Origin: UBA1306 sp963778775
Lineage (GTDB): Bacteria > Spirochaetota > Spirochaetia > Treponematales > Rectinemataceae
NCBI GenBank assembly: GCA_963778775.1
Contig: CAVZVX010000192.1
Span: forward strand, 1-64,000
Direction: 5' to 3'
Length of the DNA: 64,000 nucleotides
In this document: one piece after another, positions 34,528 to 42,031 of the stretch
Numbering within the stretch: the first letter of the stretch is position 1
How the letters are laid out: every line of letters starts with the position of its first letter
Position numbers and translations under genes: made by a program
The notes under the pieces: generated by a model
The model's database searches: none
Told to the model about the DNA's origin: nothing
The model's input: only the letters and a program-made list of their open reading frames with translations

Positions 34528-35882
34528 CAGCGGTCCCCCATCCCCGCGCCCTCCGAGGTTCGAGTATGGGCGGGCTTGGGCGCGCCCCCGCGGCGGCTCA
34601 CGCGCAGGGCCCTGCGGTCCAACTCGGCCTCGATGGCCGCCAGGCTCGAGCCTTCGGCGATCGCCTTCACGAGCGCGAAGTAGATGACGTCGGCCGCTTC
34701 CCCGGTGGCCTCGTCAGGGCCCTTGGCTCTGTTGAGCTCGTCGGCCTCCTCGCGCAGCTTGGAGGCCAGGAGGCTGGGATCGTCGAAGAGCTTGCGCGTG
34801 TAGGAGCCGGGAGGAGCGTCGGCCTGCCTCGACTTCAGCGTCCGCTCGAGGCGCTCTATCCCCGAACCGTCGTCGAAGCAGCTGCGCCGGGCCAGATGGC
34901 AGAAGCCGCGGCCTTTCTGCCTCACGGTGAAGCGAATGGCATCGCGGTCGCAGTCGGCCTCGACGCGGATGAGGTCTTGAACATTCCCGGAGCTTTCGCC
35001 CTTTACCCAGAGGCCGCGGCTGCGCGAACGGTAGGTCCCCCGGCCGGTCTCGACCGAGGCGGCGAGGCTTTCGAGGTCCGACCATGCGAGGCCGAGGGCC
35101 CTGCCGCCTTCGTCGCACACGAGAGTGGGCCAGAGGCCGTCCGGCCTATCGGACGAGAGGCTTGCGGAGAAGGCCTCGGCCAAGGACAGCTTGCCGAGGG
35201 CGAGGGCCGTCCCCGCCTGGACGTCCGCGCCGAGCCGATCGATGGCGCCTATTTCCCGGGCCTCGGCGGCGCCTCCGGCGAAGGTTATGCGCGGCGCGCG
35301 AAGCGCGCTCGTACAATCATTTCCTTGCGCACTAGCTTGCGTCATGTGAAGGCCCTTGGCGGTTTCGATAAGGGCTTCGGCGCGTTCGAGGCCTATGCCG
35401 TTTAGGCTGCCCTCGGCGTCGACGAAGGTGACGAGGAATCCCGAGACAAACGGCGCGAGTACCGACATCCTCTCCTCGATCCTGCGTCCCGTGCTCTTGG
35501 TCCAGCCTTCCACGACCACCTCTCCGCCCTTCTCATCCAGGGCCGCAATGAGGCGCTCGCGGGGGAGCTCGGCGAGGAATTCGGGCTCGGCCTTCGTGCC
35601 TAGCATGACCGACCTCACGCCCGCGTCGAGGTAGCGGAGCACAGCTTCCTTCGTGCGAAGGCCGCCGCCCACCCTGCATGGATGGCGACGCGCTATTCGC
35701 AGGACGATCTCGCTATTGTCGCCCGTGCCGAGGGCGGCGTCGAGGTCGACTATCGCCATCTCCCCGATACGGGAATAGCGGTCGGCCACTTCCTCGGGAT
35801 CGCCGACGTCGAGGACCGGATAGTTGCCTCCGCGGAGCTGAACCGCCCTACCTGCCCTGATGTCTATGCTCGGGACTATCAC
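34527..35882 (-). CDS. hisA-hisIE: HisA-HisI-HisE fusion protein
   Basis: 451 residues carrying three activities. HisA-type ProFAR isomerase barrel, residues 1 to about 245: VPSIDIRAGRAVQLRGGNY, CRVGGGLRTKEAVL, then VEGWTKSTG and TFVDAEGSLNGIG. HisI PRA-cyclohydrolase, about 250-340: TYRSRSRGLWVKGESSGNVQ, DCDRDAIRF and the zinc Cys in GRGFCHLARRSCF. HisE PRA-pyrophosphohydrolase, about 342-430: LERTLKSRQADAPPGSYTRK, LREEADELNRAKG, GEAADVIYFALV. The GTG start at 35882 has GGAGG 7 bp upstream and overlaps the hisF stop (GTGA). An extra loop (about 177-196) interrupts the late HisA barrel. HisIE fusions are common, but HisA joined in front of HisIE is unusual as far as I know. Confidence 0.93.
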   Translation of the reverse strand: MIVPSIDIRAGRAVQLRGGNYPVLDVGDPEEVADRYSRIGEMAIVDLDAALGTGDNSEIVLRIARRHPCRVGGGLRTKEAVLRYLDAGVRSVMLGTKAEPEFLAELPRERLIAALDEKGGEVVVEGWTKSTGRRIEERMSVLAPFVSGFLVTFVDAEGSLNGIGLERAEALIETAKGLHMTQASAQGNDCTSALRAPRITFAGGAAEAREIGAIDRLGADVQAGTALALGKLSLAEAFSASLSSDRPDGLWPTLVCDEGGRALGLAWSDLESLAASVETGRGTYRSRSRGLWVKGESSGNVQDLIRVEADCDRDAIRFTVRQKGRGFCHLARRSCFDDGSGIERLERTLKSRQADAPPGSYTRKLFDDPSLLASKLREEADELNRAKGPDEATGEAADVIYFALVKAIAEGSSLAAIEAELDRRALRVSRRGGAPKPAHTRTSEGAGMGDR

Positions 35883-36658
35883 GATCGAACCTCCAGCCCC
35901 GCATCCGCGAGGCTTTCCTTTACCATGCGTATCGAGAGCTCCCCGCGATGGAACACGCCAGCCGCGAGGAGGGCGCGGGCTCCCGCCCGCGCGCCGTCGA
36001 CGAAGTGCACGGGCGATGAAGCGCCCCCCGAGGCGACGACGGGGATACTCGACGCCGCTGTAACCGCGCGTAGGAGCGCGAGGTCGTAGCCCGAGCCCGT
36101 GCCATCCCGGTCTATCGAGGTGAGGAGTATCTCGCCCGCGCCGCGCCTGGCTCCCTCGCGAGCCCAGGCCACGGGATCGAGGCCCGTCGCGCTGCGTCCC
36201 GCGTCGACGACCACCTCCCATGACGGCCCTGTCGCGTCGGCGGCTTGCGCGCTTCTCGCGTCGATCGCGAGGACGACGCACTGTACGCCGAAGCGCGAAG
36301 CAAGCTCGTCGATGAGCTTCGGCTCGCGGGTAGCGGCGCTGTTTACCGCGACGCGGTCGGCTCCGGCCTCGAGGAGGCGGGCGGCGTCCTCGGGTCGGCG
36401 GACCCCGCCGCCTACGAGAAGCGGAATGCCGATCGCCTCCCGCACGCGCCGTATGGACTCGAGGGCGGTCTTTCTGCCCTCGATCGTAGCCGAGATGTCG
36501 AGGAAGGCGATCTCGTCGGCTCCCTCCGACTCGTAGCGGGCGGCGAGCTCCGCCGGATCGCCCGAGTCGACGAGGTCGAGGAAGCGGACGCCCTTCACGA
36601 CCCTGCCGCCATCCACGTCCAGGCAGGGAATAACCCTGAGCGCTCCAACTGATCTCAC
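35879..36658 (-). CDS. hisF: Imidazole glycerol phosphate synthase, cyclase subunit
   Basis: A 259-residue barrel that takes ammonia from HisH to form imidazole glycerol phosphate and AICAR. Motifs are LRVIPCLDVDGGRVVKGVRF, FLDISATIEGRKTALESIRR, PLLVGGGVRRPEDA and the second catalytic Asp in LTSIDRDGTGSGYD. The GTG start follows AGGAGGGG and overlaps the hisH stop by 4 bp. Confidence 0.97.
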   Translation of the reverse strand: MRSVGALRVIPCLDVDGGRVVKGVRFLDLVDSGDPAELAARYESEGADEIAFLDISATIEGRKTALESIRRVREAIGIPLLVGGGVRRPEDAARLLEAGADRVAVNSAATREPKLIDELASRFGVQCVVLAIDARSAQAADATGPSWEVVVDAGRSATGLDPVAWAREGARRGAGEILLTSIDRDGTGSGYDLALLRAVTAASSIPVVASGGASSPVHFVDGARAGARALLAAGVFHRGELSIRMVKESLADAGLEVRS

Positions 36659-37305
36659 GTTGCCCCTCCTTCGGCGCCGGCCGAGGTTCCGAGCCAGACG
36701 CGGATCAGCTCGAGGCCCCAGGGCCCCGAAAGCTCGGGATGGAACTGGCAGAGGAAGAGACGCGGCCCCTCGAGCGCCGCGACGAAGCGCTCTCCGTATT
36801 CGGCCCAGCTCGCCGCGAAGCCGCCCGCGGCCTCCGACAACCTGTAGGAGTTGGCGAAATACGCCCAGCCCTCGACTACGGCGCCCTTTCCCGTCGGACG
36901 TATCATGTTCCATCCGAGCTGGGGCACCGGAAGGTCGGAGGGGAAGCGCCGGAAAAATCCAGGCGCTATCGCCATTCCCGCGACGCCCGGCGATTCCTCG
37001 CTGCCCTCGAAGAACACCTGCATACCCGCGCAGACGCCCATCGTCGGTTTGGTGCGCGTTATGCGATCCCGTATCGCCTTGTCCATGCCCGACTCCCTGA
37101 GCGCGGCCATCGCGCTTCCGAAGGAGCCCACTCCCGGGACTACGGCGAAATCAGCGTCGGCGAGTTCCTCGGGCGAGGCCGCGAGGCGGGGCTCCGCTCC
37201 TGCCCGTCGGAAGGCCGCCATTATCGAGGCGAGGTTCGCCACTCCCGTCGCCGCGAAGCGGACTTTTACCGCGATGGAAGGGCTCGAAATCGGTCGTTCA
37301 GGCAT
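36655..37305 (-). CDS. hisH: Imidazole glycerol phosphate synthase, glutamine amidotransferase subunit
   Basis: A 216-residue class I glutaminase partner of HisF. The nucleophile Cys is in TMGVCAGMQVFFEGSEE, the His-Glu pair in LCQFHPELSG and the P-loop-like strand in VVPGVGSFGSAMAAL. Its N terminus has a 10-residue extension before the first strand. The start overlaps the end of hisB by 8 bp. Confidence 0.96.
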   Translation of the reverse strand: MPERPISSPSIAVKVRFAATGVANLASIMAAFRRAGAEPRLAASPEELADADFAVVPGVGSFGSAMAALRESGMDKAIRDRITRTKPTMGVCAGMQVFFEGSEESPGVAGMAIAPGFFRRFPSDLPVPQLGWNMIRPTGKGAVVEGWAYFANSYRLSEAAGGFAASWAEYGERFVAALEGPRLFLCQFHPELSGPWGLELIRVWLGTSAGAEGGAT

Positions 37306-38038
37306 CGAGTCCTCCCTTGAGCCTCGGCCAATCCGCCTCGTCCATCTCTTCCAGGAGAACCGAGCCCTTCGTGGACTCAGGACCGGTATTCTCCGATCGC
37401 TCCCCGGACTTCAGGGACGCGGACGAAGGCGCGCGCGACGCCGCGGCCGCGAGGGCGCAGGCTTCCCGCAGGGCGAGGGCCGTAGCCTTGAACGCGGCTT
37501 CGACTTTATGGTGGGAATTCTCGCCGGTCAGGACATCGACGTGGAGGGTCATCTTAGCCGCCGATGCCAGACTCCAGAAGAAGTGGACGGCGTTCTCGCC
37601 AGCGAGATCGCCCAAGCGCGCGCCGCCGAGGGCCAGGTCGGCACGGCAATAGGCTCTTCCCGAGAGATCGACGACCGCGCGCGCCAGGGCCTCGTCGAGG
37701 GGCGCGTAGGCGGAGCCGAAACGCCGCGGGGAGCCGCCCGCCGCGCCTCCCTTCGCGAGGGCGCGCGCGAGAGCCTCGCCCAGGGCGAGGGCGCAGTCCT
37801 CCGCGCTGTGATGGTCATCGACGACGAGATCGCCGCGACAGGCCAGCGAGAGTCGCCATCCGGCATGGGTCGCTAGCGAACCGAGCATGTGATCGAGGAA
37901 TCCGATCCCGCTGTCTATCTCGGCGCCGGGACTCTCGGGGTCGAGGTCGAGCGCGACGAGGACTTCGGTCTCGCGACTCTTGCGCCTGATGGCGATCCTG
38001 CGCCCAGAGCCGAGGGTAACGGGTTTTTGCGTCGTCAT
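37298..38038 (-). CDS. hisB: Imidazoleglycerol-phosphate dehydratase with C-terminal extension
   Basis: A 246-residue manganese enzyme that dehydrates imidazole glycerol phosphate. The metal-binding motifs are intact: GIGFLDHMLGSLATHAGW, VVDDHHSAEDCALALGEAL and ENSHHKVEAAFKATALAL. The usual single-domain form is about 195-200 residues; here ~50 more (SRAPSSASLKSGERSENTGP, then EEMDEADWPRLKGGLDA) form a polar, probably disordered tail. There is no histidinol-phosphatase domain. The ATG overlaps the hisC stop (ATGA). Confidence 0.95.
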   Translation of the reverse strand: MTTQKPVTLGSGRRIAIRRKSRETEVLVALDLDPESPGAEIDSGIGFLDHMLGSLATHAGWRLSLACRGDLVVDDHHSAEDCALALGEALARALAKGGAAGGSPRRFGSAYAPLDEALARAVVDLSGRAYCRADLALGGARLGDLAGENAVHFFWSLASAAKMTLHVDVLTGENSHHKVEAAFKATALALREACALAAAASRAPSSASLKSGERSENTGPESTKGSVLLEEMDEADWPRLKGGLDA

Positions 38039-39045
38039 GTCAGCCTCCTGAGCCTCTCCAAGACCGCGAGGAGAGTCCTGAACTCGGATTCGTCCCCGGG
38101 GCACGTTATGCGGATGAGGTTCTCCCTGCCGGGTTTCTTCGGCCAGGACTTGATCTTGATCCCTTCTTTCGCGAGCGCTTCCGAGAAGACGGCCGCATCG
38201 GGGACTATCGCCGCGACGAAATTGGCTTTGCCCGCCCAGGTCCTGGCCTCTATCCGCGCGAGGGCCGCTTGGAGGAGAGGCCGCTCGCGCCGCACTTCGG
38301 CGACGAACGCCTCGACCGAGTCGGTACCCGACTCGAGGGCCGAGAGAGCGGCCGCTACCGAGAAGGTGCATTGGGCGAAGGGCGGGCCGGCCCTCCTCAG
38401 CCTCGCGATATCCTCGGCCCGTCCCGCGGCCCAGCCCGCGCGCAGCCCGGCGAGGCCATAGGCTTTCGAGAAGGTGTTCGCCGTAATCACTCCCGGGACG
38501 CCCGCGGCGATGTCGTAGACCTCGCGGTCCTCGTCGAAGTCCGAATAGGCCGCGTCGAGGAGAACCGTGGCGGAGCAGGCTTCGGCGGATTCCTTTGCGA
38601 GGGCGCGCAGCTCGTTCGGAGAGATCGTTCCGCCGCCCGGGTTGTCGGGCGAGGCGACGACAACGAGGGCGGGTCTCTCGGCGCGGATCGCGGCGACGAG
38701 GGCGGCCAGGGGGAAGGGACCGTCCGGGGCGCGAGGCACGACCACGTAGCGCGCACCCGATCGCGAGGCGGCGGCGGCGTATTCCTCGAAGGCGGGCGCC
38801 GTCGAGAGGACGGTCGCCCTCGAGAGGCCGTACGAACGGATCGCGCGGTCTATCGCGTCGTCGGCGCCCGCCGTCGCGATCACTCGCTCCGCGGATATGC
38901 CCATCCGAGCGGCCAGGGCGGCTTCCAAGGGAGAGGCGTCGGGATAGCGGCGCAGTAACTCGGAGTCTACGAGGGCGGCGATCGCCGCGGCATGCATGCA
39001 TGGGCGGCCTTCGTTCGCGTCGAGCCTCAAGGTTTTGGCTTCCAT
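38035..39045 (-). CDS. hisC: Histidinol-phosphate aminotransferase
   Basis: A 336-residue class I/II PLP aminotransferase. The N-terminal LRLDANEGRPCMHAA, the VVVASPDNPGGG motif, the AYSDF cofactor-binding Tyr region and the PLP-lysine segment NTFSKAYGLAGLRAGW are present. The C-terminal Arg region (LIRITCPGDESEF) binds the substrate phosphate or carboxylate. It starts 8 bp after hisG. Confidence 0.95.
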   Translation of the reverse strand: MEAKTLRLDANEGRPCMHAAAIAALVDSELLRRYPDASPLEAALAARMGISAERVIATAGADDAIDRAIRSYGLSRATVLSTAPAFEEYAAAASRSGARYVVVPRAPDGPFPLAALVAAIRAERPALVVVASPDNPGGGTISPNELRALAKESAEACSATVLLDAAYSDFDEDREVYDIAAGVPGVITANTFSKAYGLAGLRAGWAAGRAEDIARLRRAGPPFAQCTFSVAAALSALESGTDSVEAFVAEVRRERPLLQAALARIEARTWAGKANFVAAIVPDAAVFSEALAKEGIKIKSWPKKPGRENLIRITCPGDESEFRTLLAVLERLRRLT

Positions 39046-39053
39046 CCTTCGCC

Positions 39054-39962
39054 TCAGGGAACGAGCTGCGAGAGCTCGGATACCACGATGTCGCTGCCGC
39101 CGCGGCGCTTGATCTCGGGAATGAGGCCCGCCAGCGAGGCGCGCGGGGCCGCGACTCGAACGGCGAAGGCCTCGCCGCCCTTGAGGGGGGAGATGGTCGG
39201 CGACTTCATGAAGGGCAGGACCGAGGTGAGCTCGGCCAACCGGTCCGCGGGGACGTTGACCTCGATCATGACCCGCCTTCGCGCTTCCAGGACCGAGCCT
39301 ATGAGAAGGGCCAGGCTTTCGGCGGCCTCGCGCTTCCGCGGATCGGCCATCGCCTTCCGCGAGGCGTACAGCCGCGTAGAGCTTTTCATCACTTCGTCGA
39401 TGATGGCGAGTCCGTTGGCCTTGAGGGTGGAGCCCGTGGCGCAGTTGTCCACGATTATGTCCGCGTCCTCCGGCGGGAAAACCTCCGTCGCCCCGTAGGA
39501 ACGCACGAACCTCGCGCCGGGAGCGTTGCGCGCCATCCATTCGCGGGCGATGGTCTCGTATTCGGAGGCGACCACGAGACCTTCCCTCGTAGGAAGCTTT
39601 CCGTCCGCTAGGAGACCGAGAGGAGCGGCCACGACCACGCGAACGGGATCGAGGCCGGTATCGAGAAGCTCTATCGCGCCCGAGCCCAGCTCGCGCGTCC
39701 AATCTGCGCCGGCGAAACCGACGTCGCGGCTTCCGAGGTCTATCATTTCGACGATGTTCTGGGGCTTCAAGAACTTGGCCTTGAAACGGGGCGCGCGCGC
39801 GAGGCTGCCGGCCGCGGCATCCGCCCCTTCGCCCGCGCCGATGATCGGCCTATAGCCCCGATCATCGGCCTTTACGGGAAGTCCCGCATCGGCCATAAGC
39901 TTCAGGACCTCGGCCTGCATCCTGCCTTTGGGCAGTCCGAGCTCCAATACCGCGTCGTCCAT
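39054..39962 (-). CDS. hisG: ATP phosphoribosyltransferase, long form
   Basis: A 302-residue first enzyme of histidine synthesis. LELGLPKGRMQAEVLKLMAD begins the catalytic domain, with FVRSYGATEVFPPEDADIIV and the PRPP loop DNCATGSTLKANGL. The last ~80 residues (RRRVMIEVNVPADRLAELTS, GLIPEIKRRGGSDIVVSELS) are the ACT-like regulatory domain of the long form, so HisZ is not needed and feedback inhibition by histidine is expected. The ATG follows AAAGGAGAAAGC. It heads the operon behind an attenuator. Confidence 0.97.
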   Translation of the reverse strand: MDDAVLELGLPKGRMQAEVLKLMADAGLPVKADDRGYRPIIGAGEGADAAAGSLARAPRFKAKFLKPQNIVEMIDLGSRDVGFAGADWTRELGSGAIELLDTGLDPVRVVVAAPLGLLADGKLPTREGLVVASEYETIAREWMARNAPGARFVRSYGATEVFPPEDADIIVDNCATGSTLKANGLAIIDEVMKSSTRLYASRKAMADPRKREAAESLALLIGSVLEARRRVMIEVNVPADRLAELTSVLPFMKSPTISPLKGGEAFAVRVAAPRASLAGLIPEIKRRGGSDIVVSELSQLVP

Positions 39963-40038
39963 GCTTTCTCCTTTCTTTCGGGAAACGGGACTCCGGGCTG
40001 CCGGCGCCTGACCCTCCGAAAGGATCCGTTTCAAACCG

Positions 40039-40094
40039 GAGCGCCGGCCCCTCGAGGCCGGCGCTCCCGCGGACTGCGCTGCTTGTCAGCGCCG
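40039..40094 (-). promoter_or_regulatory. his operon attenuator: terminator and antiterminator hairpins
   Basis: Downstream of the leader peptide stop codon, the transcript contains CGGCGCU (40094-40088), then an 11-bp perfect stem GAGCGCCGGCC (40066-40056) and GGCCGGCGCUC (40049-40039) with a 6-nt loop. AGCGCCG of the 5' arm (40065-40059) can instead pair perfectly with CGGCGCU, preventing the stem. This is the arrangement of a classical translation-coupled attenuator. The terminator stem is followed by CGGUUUG rather than a long U-run, so termination may be weak or factor-assisted. Confidence 0.7.
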
Positions 40095-40096
40095 TG

Positions 40097-40177
40097 CTAC
40101 GGCTTCGCGCGGCCAATCCAATGGCCGTGATGCCGATGCGTGAGGCTGGAAAGCTCGTTGCGCGCCCTCGGGTCCAT
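40097..40177 (-). CDS. hisL: His operon leader peptide
   Basis: A 26-codon open frame beginning MDPRARNELSSL and continuing THRHHGHWIGRAKP, with four His codons within six positions. Such a His cluster placed directly before competing hairpins and hisG is the hallmark of ribosome-mediated attenuation: low charged tRNA-His stalls the ribosome in the cluster. The stop codon is 2 nt before the antiterminator arm CGGCGCU. There is no Shine-Dalgarno sequence, so translation may start on a leaderless mRNA. An overlapping frame from 40197 has no His cluster and is unlikely. Confidence 0.75.
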   Translation of the reverse strand: MDPRARNELSSLTHRHHGHWIGRAKP

Positions 40178-40184
40178 AATGGTA

Positions 40185-40217
40185 ATAATGTTCGCATGAC
40201 GCATGCGATCTTGTCAA
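40185..40217 (-). promoter_or_regulatory. Putative his operon promoter
   Basis: On the minus strand, a consensus -35 TTGACA (40217-40212) is followed by an AT-rich stretch with -10 candidates AACATT (19 bp spacer) or CATTAT (21 bp spacer), ending 7-9 bp before the leader ATG at 40177. The spacing is longer than ideal. Confidence 0.4.
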
Positions 40218-40226
40218 TAGCGCGTA

Positions 40227-40255
40227 TTGCTTAGCCGACCCTTCGCCTGTACTAT
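40227..40255 (+). promoter_or_regulatory. Promoter placed for a leaderless radical SAM transcript
   Basis: TTGCTT (40227-40232), a 17 bp spacer and TACTAT (40250-40255), then 6 bp before the ATG at 40262. It is back to back with the his promoter. Confidence 0.6.
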
Positions 40256-40261
40256 CTTTGC

Positions 40262-41188
40262 ATGCCTGTTCCCTGGGACCATCGACGCGACCGCGAGGGC
40301 GGGCGCCTCGTATATCCCGTGTTGTCGCGACGATCGGGCGGACTCTCGCTGGGCGTCAACCTCTTTCCCCATGGCAAAGTTTGCGCCTTCGATTGCCCCT
40401 ACTGCGAGATTTTCCTGGAAGCGGCTTCCGAGCCCGTTCCGGGCGCAGGTTCCCTCATCGTCGCGCTCGAGAGGGAATTCGCCTATTTCCTGGATCGAGG
40501 ATATGCCGAGGCCTGGGCGCCCGCGCCCGTCCGAGACATCTGTATCTCGGGCAACGGCGAGCCGACCATGTCACCGAGCCTAGGCGAGGCTCTACGGCTC
40601 TGCTCGAGGCTCAGGCGCTCGCACCGGGGAATCCTGAGCTCCGCTTCGCTGGTCCTGATCACCAATTCGACCGGCTTCCTCGACCCCGCGACCAGAGTTC
40701 TTCTCGAAGACGCCTGCCGCGAAGAGGGCCTCGTCGTCTGGGCCAAGCTCGATGCGGGAAACGAGGCCCGCTTCCGGCTCATGTCCGGGTCCGATGTCGG
40801 TCTGGAGCGGATCGCGGACGGCCTGCTTTCCTTCGCGCGCCGATCATCGGTCGTCATCCAAACCATGCTTTGCGAGGTCGATGGGGTCGGTCCTACCGAA
40901 GCCGATATCGCGGATTACGCCGGCCTGCTATCCCGCCTCGCCGAGGGGGGAGCCCGCATCGACGAGGCGCATCTCTATACTTTCTCGCGGCCCAGCCCGG
41001 GCGGTCGATGCGTCGCTTTCGCGGACGAGGCCCTCCTTCGTGCCGCCGCCTTCGTCCGCGAGGCCACGGGCCTGCGGGTGCGCGTCTTCGGCTTCGACGC
41101 AGAACTCCGGACCTCTCCGATGGAGCCTCTCCGCTCGTCCGATCGCGAAGTCGTCGGACCGCACCATGCCGAAGGGAAGGGAAGATGA
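40262..41188 (+). CDS. Radical SAM protein
   Basis: A 308-residue radical S-adenosylmethionine enzyme. The cluster motif is C-x3-C-x2-C in KVCAFDCPYCEIFLEA, followed by the family's DICISGNGEPTMSP (GGE-like SAM-binding strand), VLITNSTGFLD and VWAKLDAGNEARFRLM. Overall it resembles the MoaA/NifB-related wybutosine-type radical SAM proteins of unknown substrate. There are no auxiliary cluster motifs at the C terminus. The next gene overlaps it by 4 bp. Confidence 0.85.
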   Translation: MPVPWDHRRDREGGRLVYPVLSRRSGGLSLGVNLFPHGKVCAFDCPYCEIFLEAASEPVPGAGSLIVALEREFAYFLDRGYAEAWAPAPVRDICISGNGEPTMSPSLGEALRLCSRLRRSHRGILSSASLVLITNSTGFLDPATRVLLEDACREEGLVVWAKLDAGNEARFRLMSGSDVGLERIADGLLSFARRSSVVIQTMLCEVDGVGPTEADIADYAGLLSRLAEGGARIDEAHLYTFSRPSPGGRCVAFADEALLRAAAFVREATGLRVRVFGFDAELRTSPMEPLRSSDREVVGPHHAEGKGR

Positions 41189-42012
41189 TCGACCTCCACA
41201 GTCATTCGACGGCGAGCGACGGGAGCTATTCGCCCTCGGCCCTCGTGGGACTCGCCCTGGAGCGCGGCCTCTCGGCCCTCGCCCTCACCGACCATGACTC
41301 CGTCTCCGGCCTTCCCGAAGCCGAGGCCGCCGCATCGGGGAGCGCCCTCCGCCTCATTCGCGGCGTCGAAATCGAGATAGCTTTCGGCCCGGGCGAGTTT
41401 CACCTTCTCGGCCTTCGCCTCGAGCGACTGGGAGGCGAGCTCGAGAATGTCCTTCAACGCTTGTTCCGGGCGCGCGAGGAGCGAAACCAGCGTATCCTGG
41501 ACAGGATGAGAGACGCCGGATTCGCCGCGACGATGGACGACCTCAAGGCCGTCGCCGGGGAAGGCAGCGCGGGAAGGCCGCATATCGCCGCCCTCCTCGT
41601 CGAACGGAAGGCCGTACGGACGAGGCAGGAGGCCTTCGACAAATACCTAGCGAAGGGGAGACCTTTCTACGAGGCCAAGGACTGCCTGGGGCTCGACGAG
41701 GCGATGCGCATAATCAGGGAAGCGGGCGGACTGGCTATCGTCGCTCACCCCCTCTCGCTGTTCGTCTCGTGGGGCAGGCTCGGCTCGCTCATGGACGAGT
41801 GGAAGGAGCTTGGAATCGACGGTATCGAAGCCTACCACCCGACGGCCAAGGTGAGTCATTGCCGGCGTCTGGAAAAAATGGCGCGCGGGCGCGGATTCCG
41901 CGTCACCGCCGGATCGGATTTCCACGGCGCGATACGTCCCGAACGCAAGCTCGGGCGCACCGCCGGCAACCTTGTCATCGGCGACGAGTACCTTGACGAG
42001 ATAGGCCCGTAG
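41185..42012 (+). CDS. PHP-domain phosphoesterase
   Basis: A 275-residue polymerase-and-histidinol-phosphatase domain enzyme. Metal ligands appear in DLHSHSTASDGSYSP, ALTDHDSVSGLPEA, IRGVEIEI, AHPLSL and the closing GSDFHGAIRP. This layout matches the 3',5'-nucleotide bisphosphatase/RNase AM group, which acts on pAp or RNA 5' ends, rather than HisK-type histidinol phosphatase, though a histidinol phosphatase role cannot be excluded because the his operon beside it has none. ATGA overlap with the radical SAM gene. Confidence 0.88.
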   Translation: MIDLHSHSTASDGSYSPSALVGLALERGLSALALTDHDSVSGLPEAEAAASGSALRLIRGVEIEIAFGPGEFHLLGLRLERLGGELENVLQRLFRAREERNQRILDRMRDAGFAATMDDLKAVAGEGSAGRPHIAALLVERKAVRTRQEAFDKYLAKGRPFYEAKDCLGLDEAMRIIREAGGLAIVAHPLSLFVSWGRLGSLMDEWKELGIDGIEAYHPTAKVSHCRRLEKMARGRGFRVTAGSDFHGAIRPERKLGRTAGNLVIGDEYLDEIGP

Positions 42013-42031
42013 GACCTCGGGATGAGGCGTC

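Noticed and set aside
37298..39001. 567-residue reading joining hisB to upstream sequence
   Set aside because: The N-terminal half is an off-frame reading of hisC; hisB starts at 38038 with an ATGA overlap.
39862..40197. 111-codon frame from 40197 overlapping the hisG start
   Set aside because: Contains no His cluster, overlaps the attenuator and hisG, and has no ribosome-binding site.
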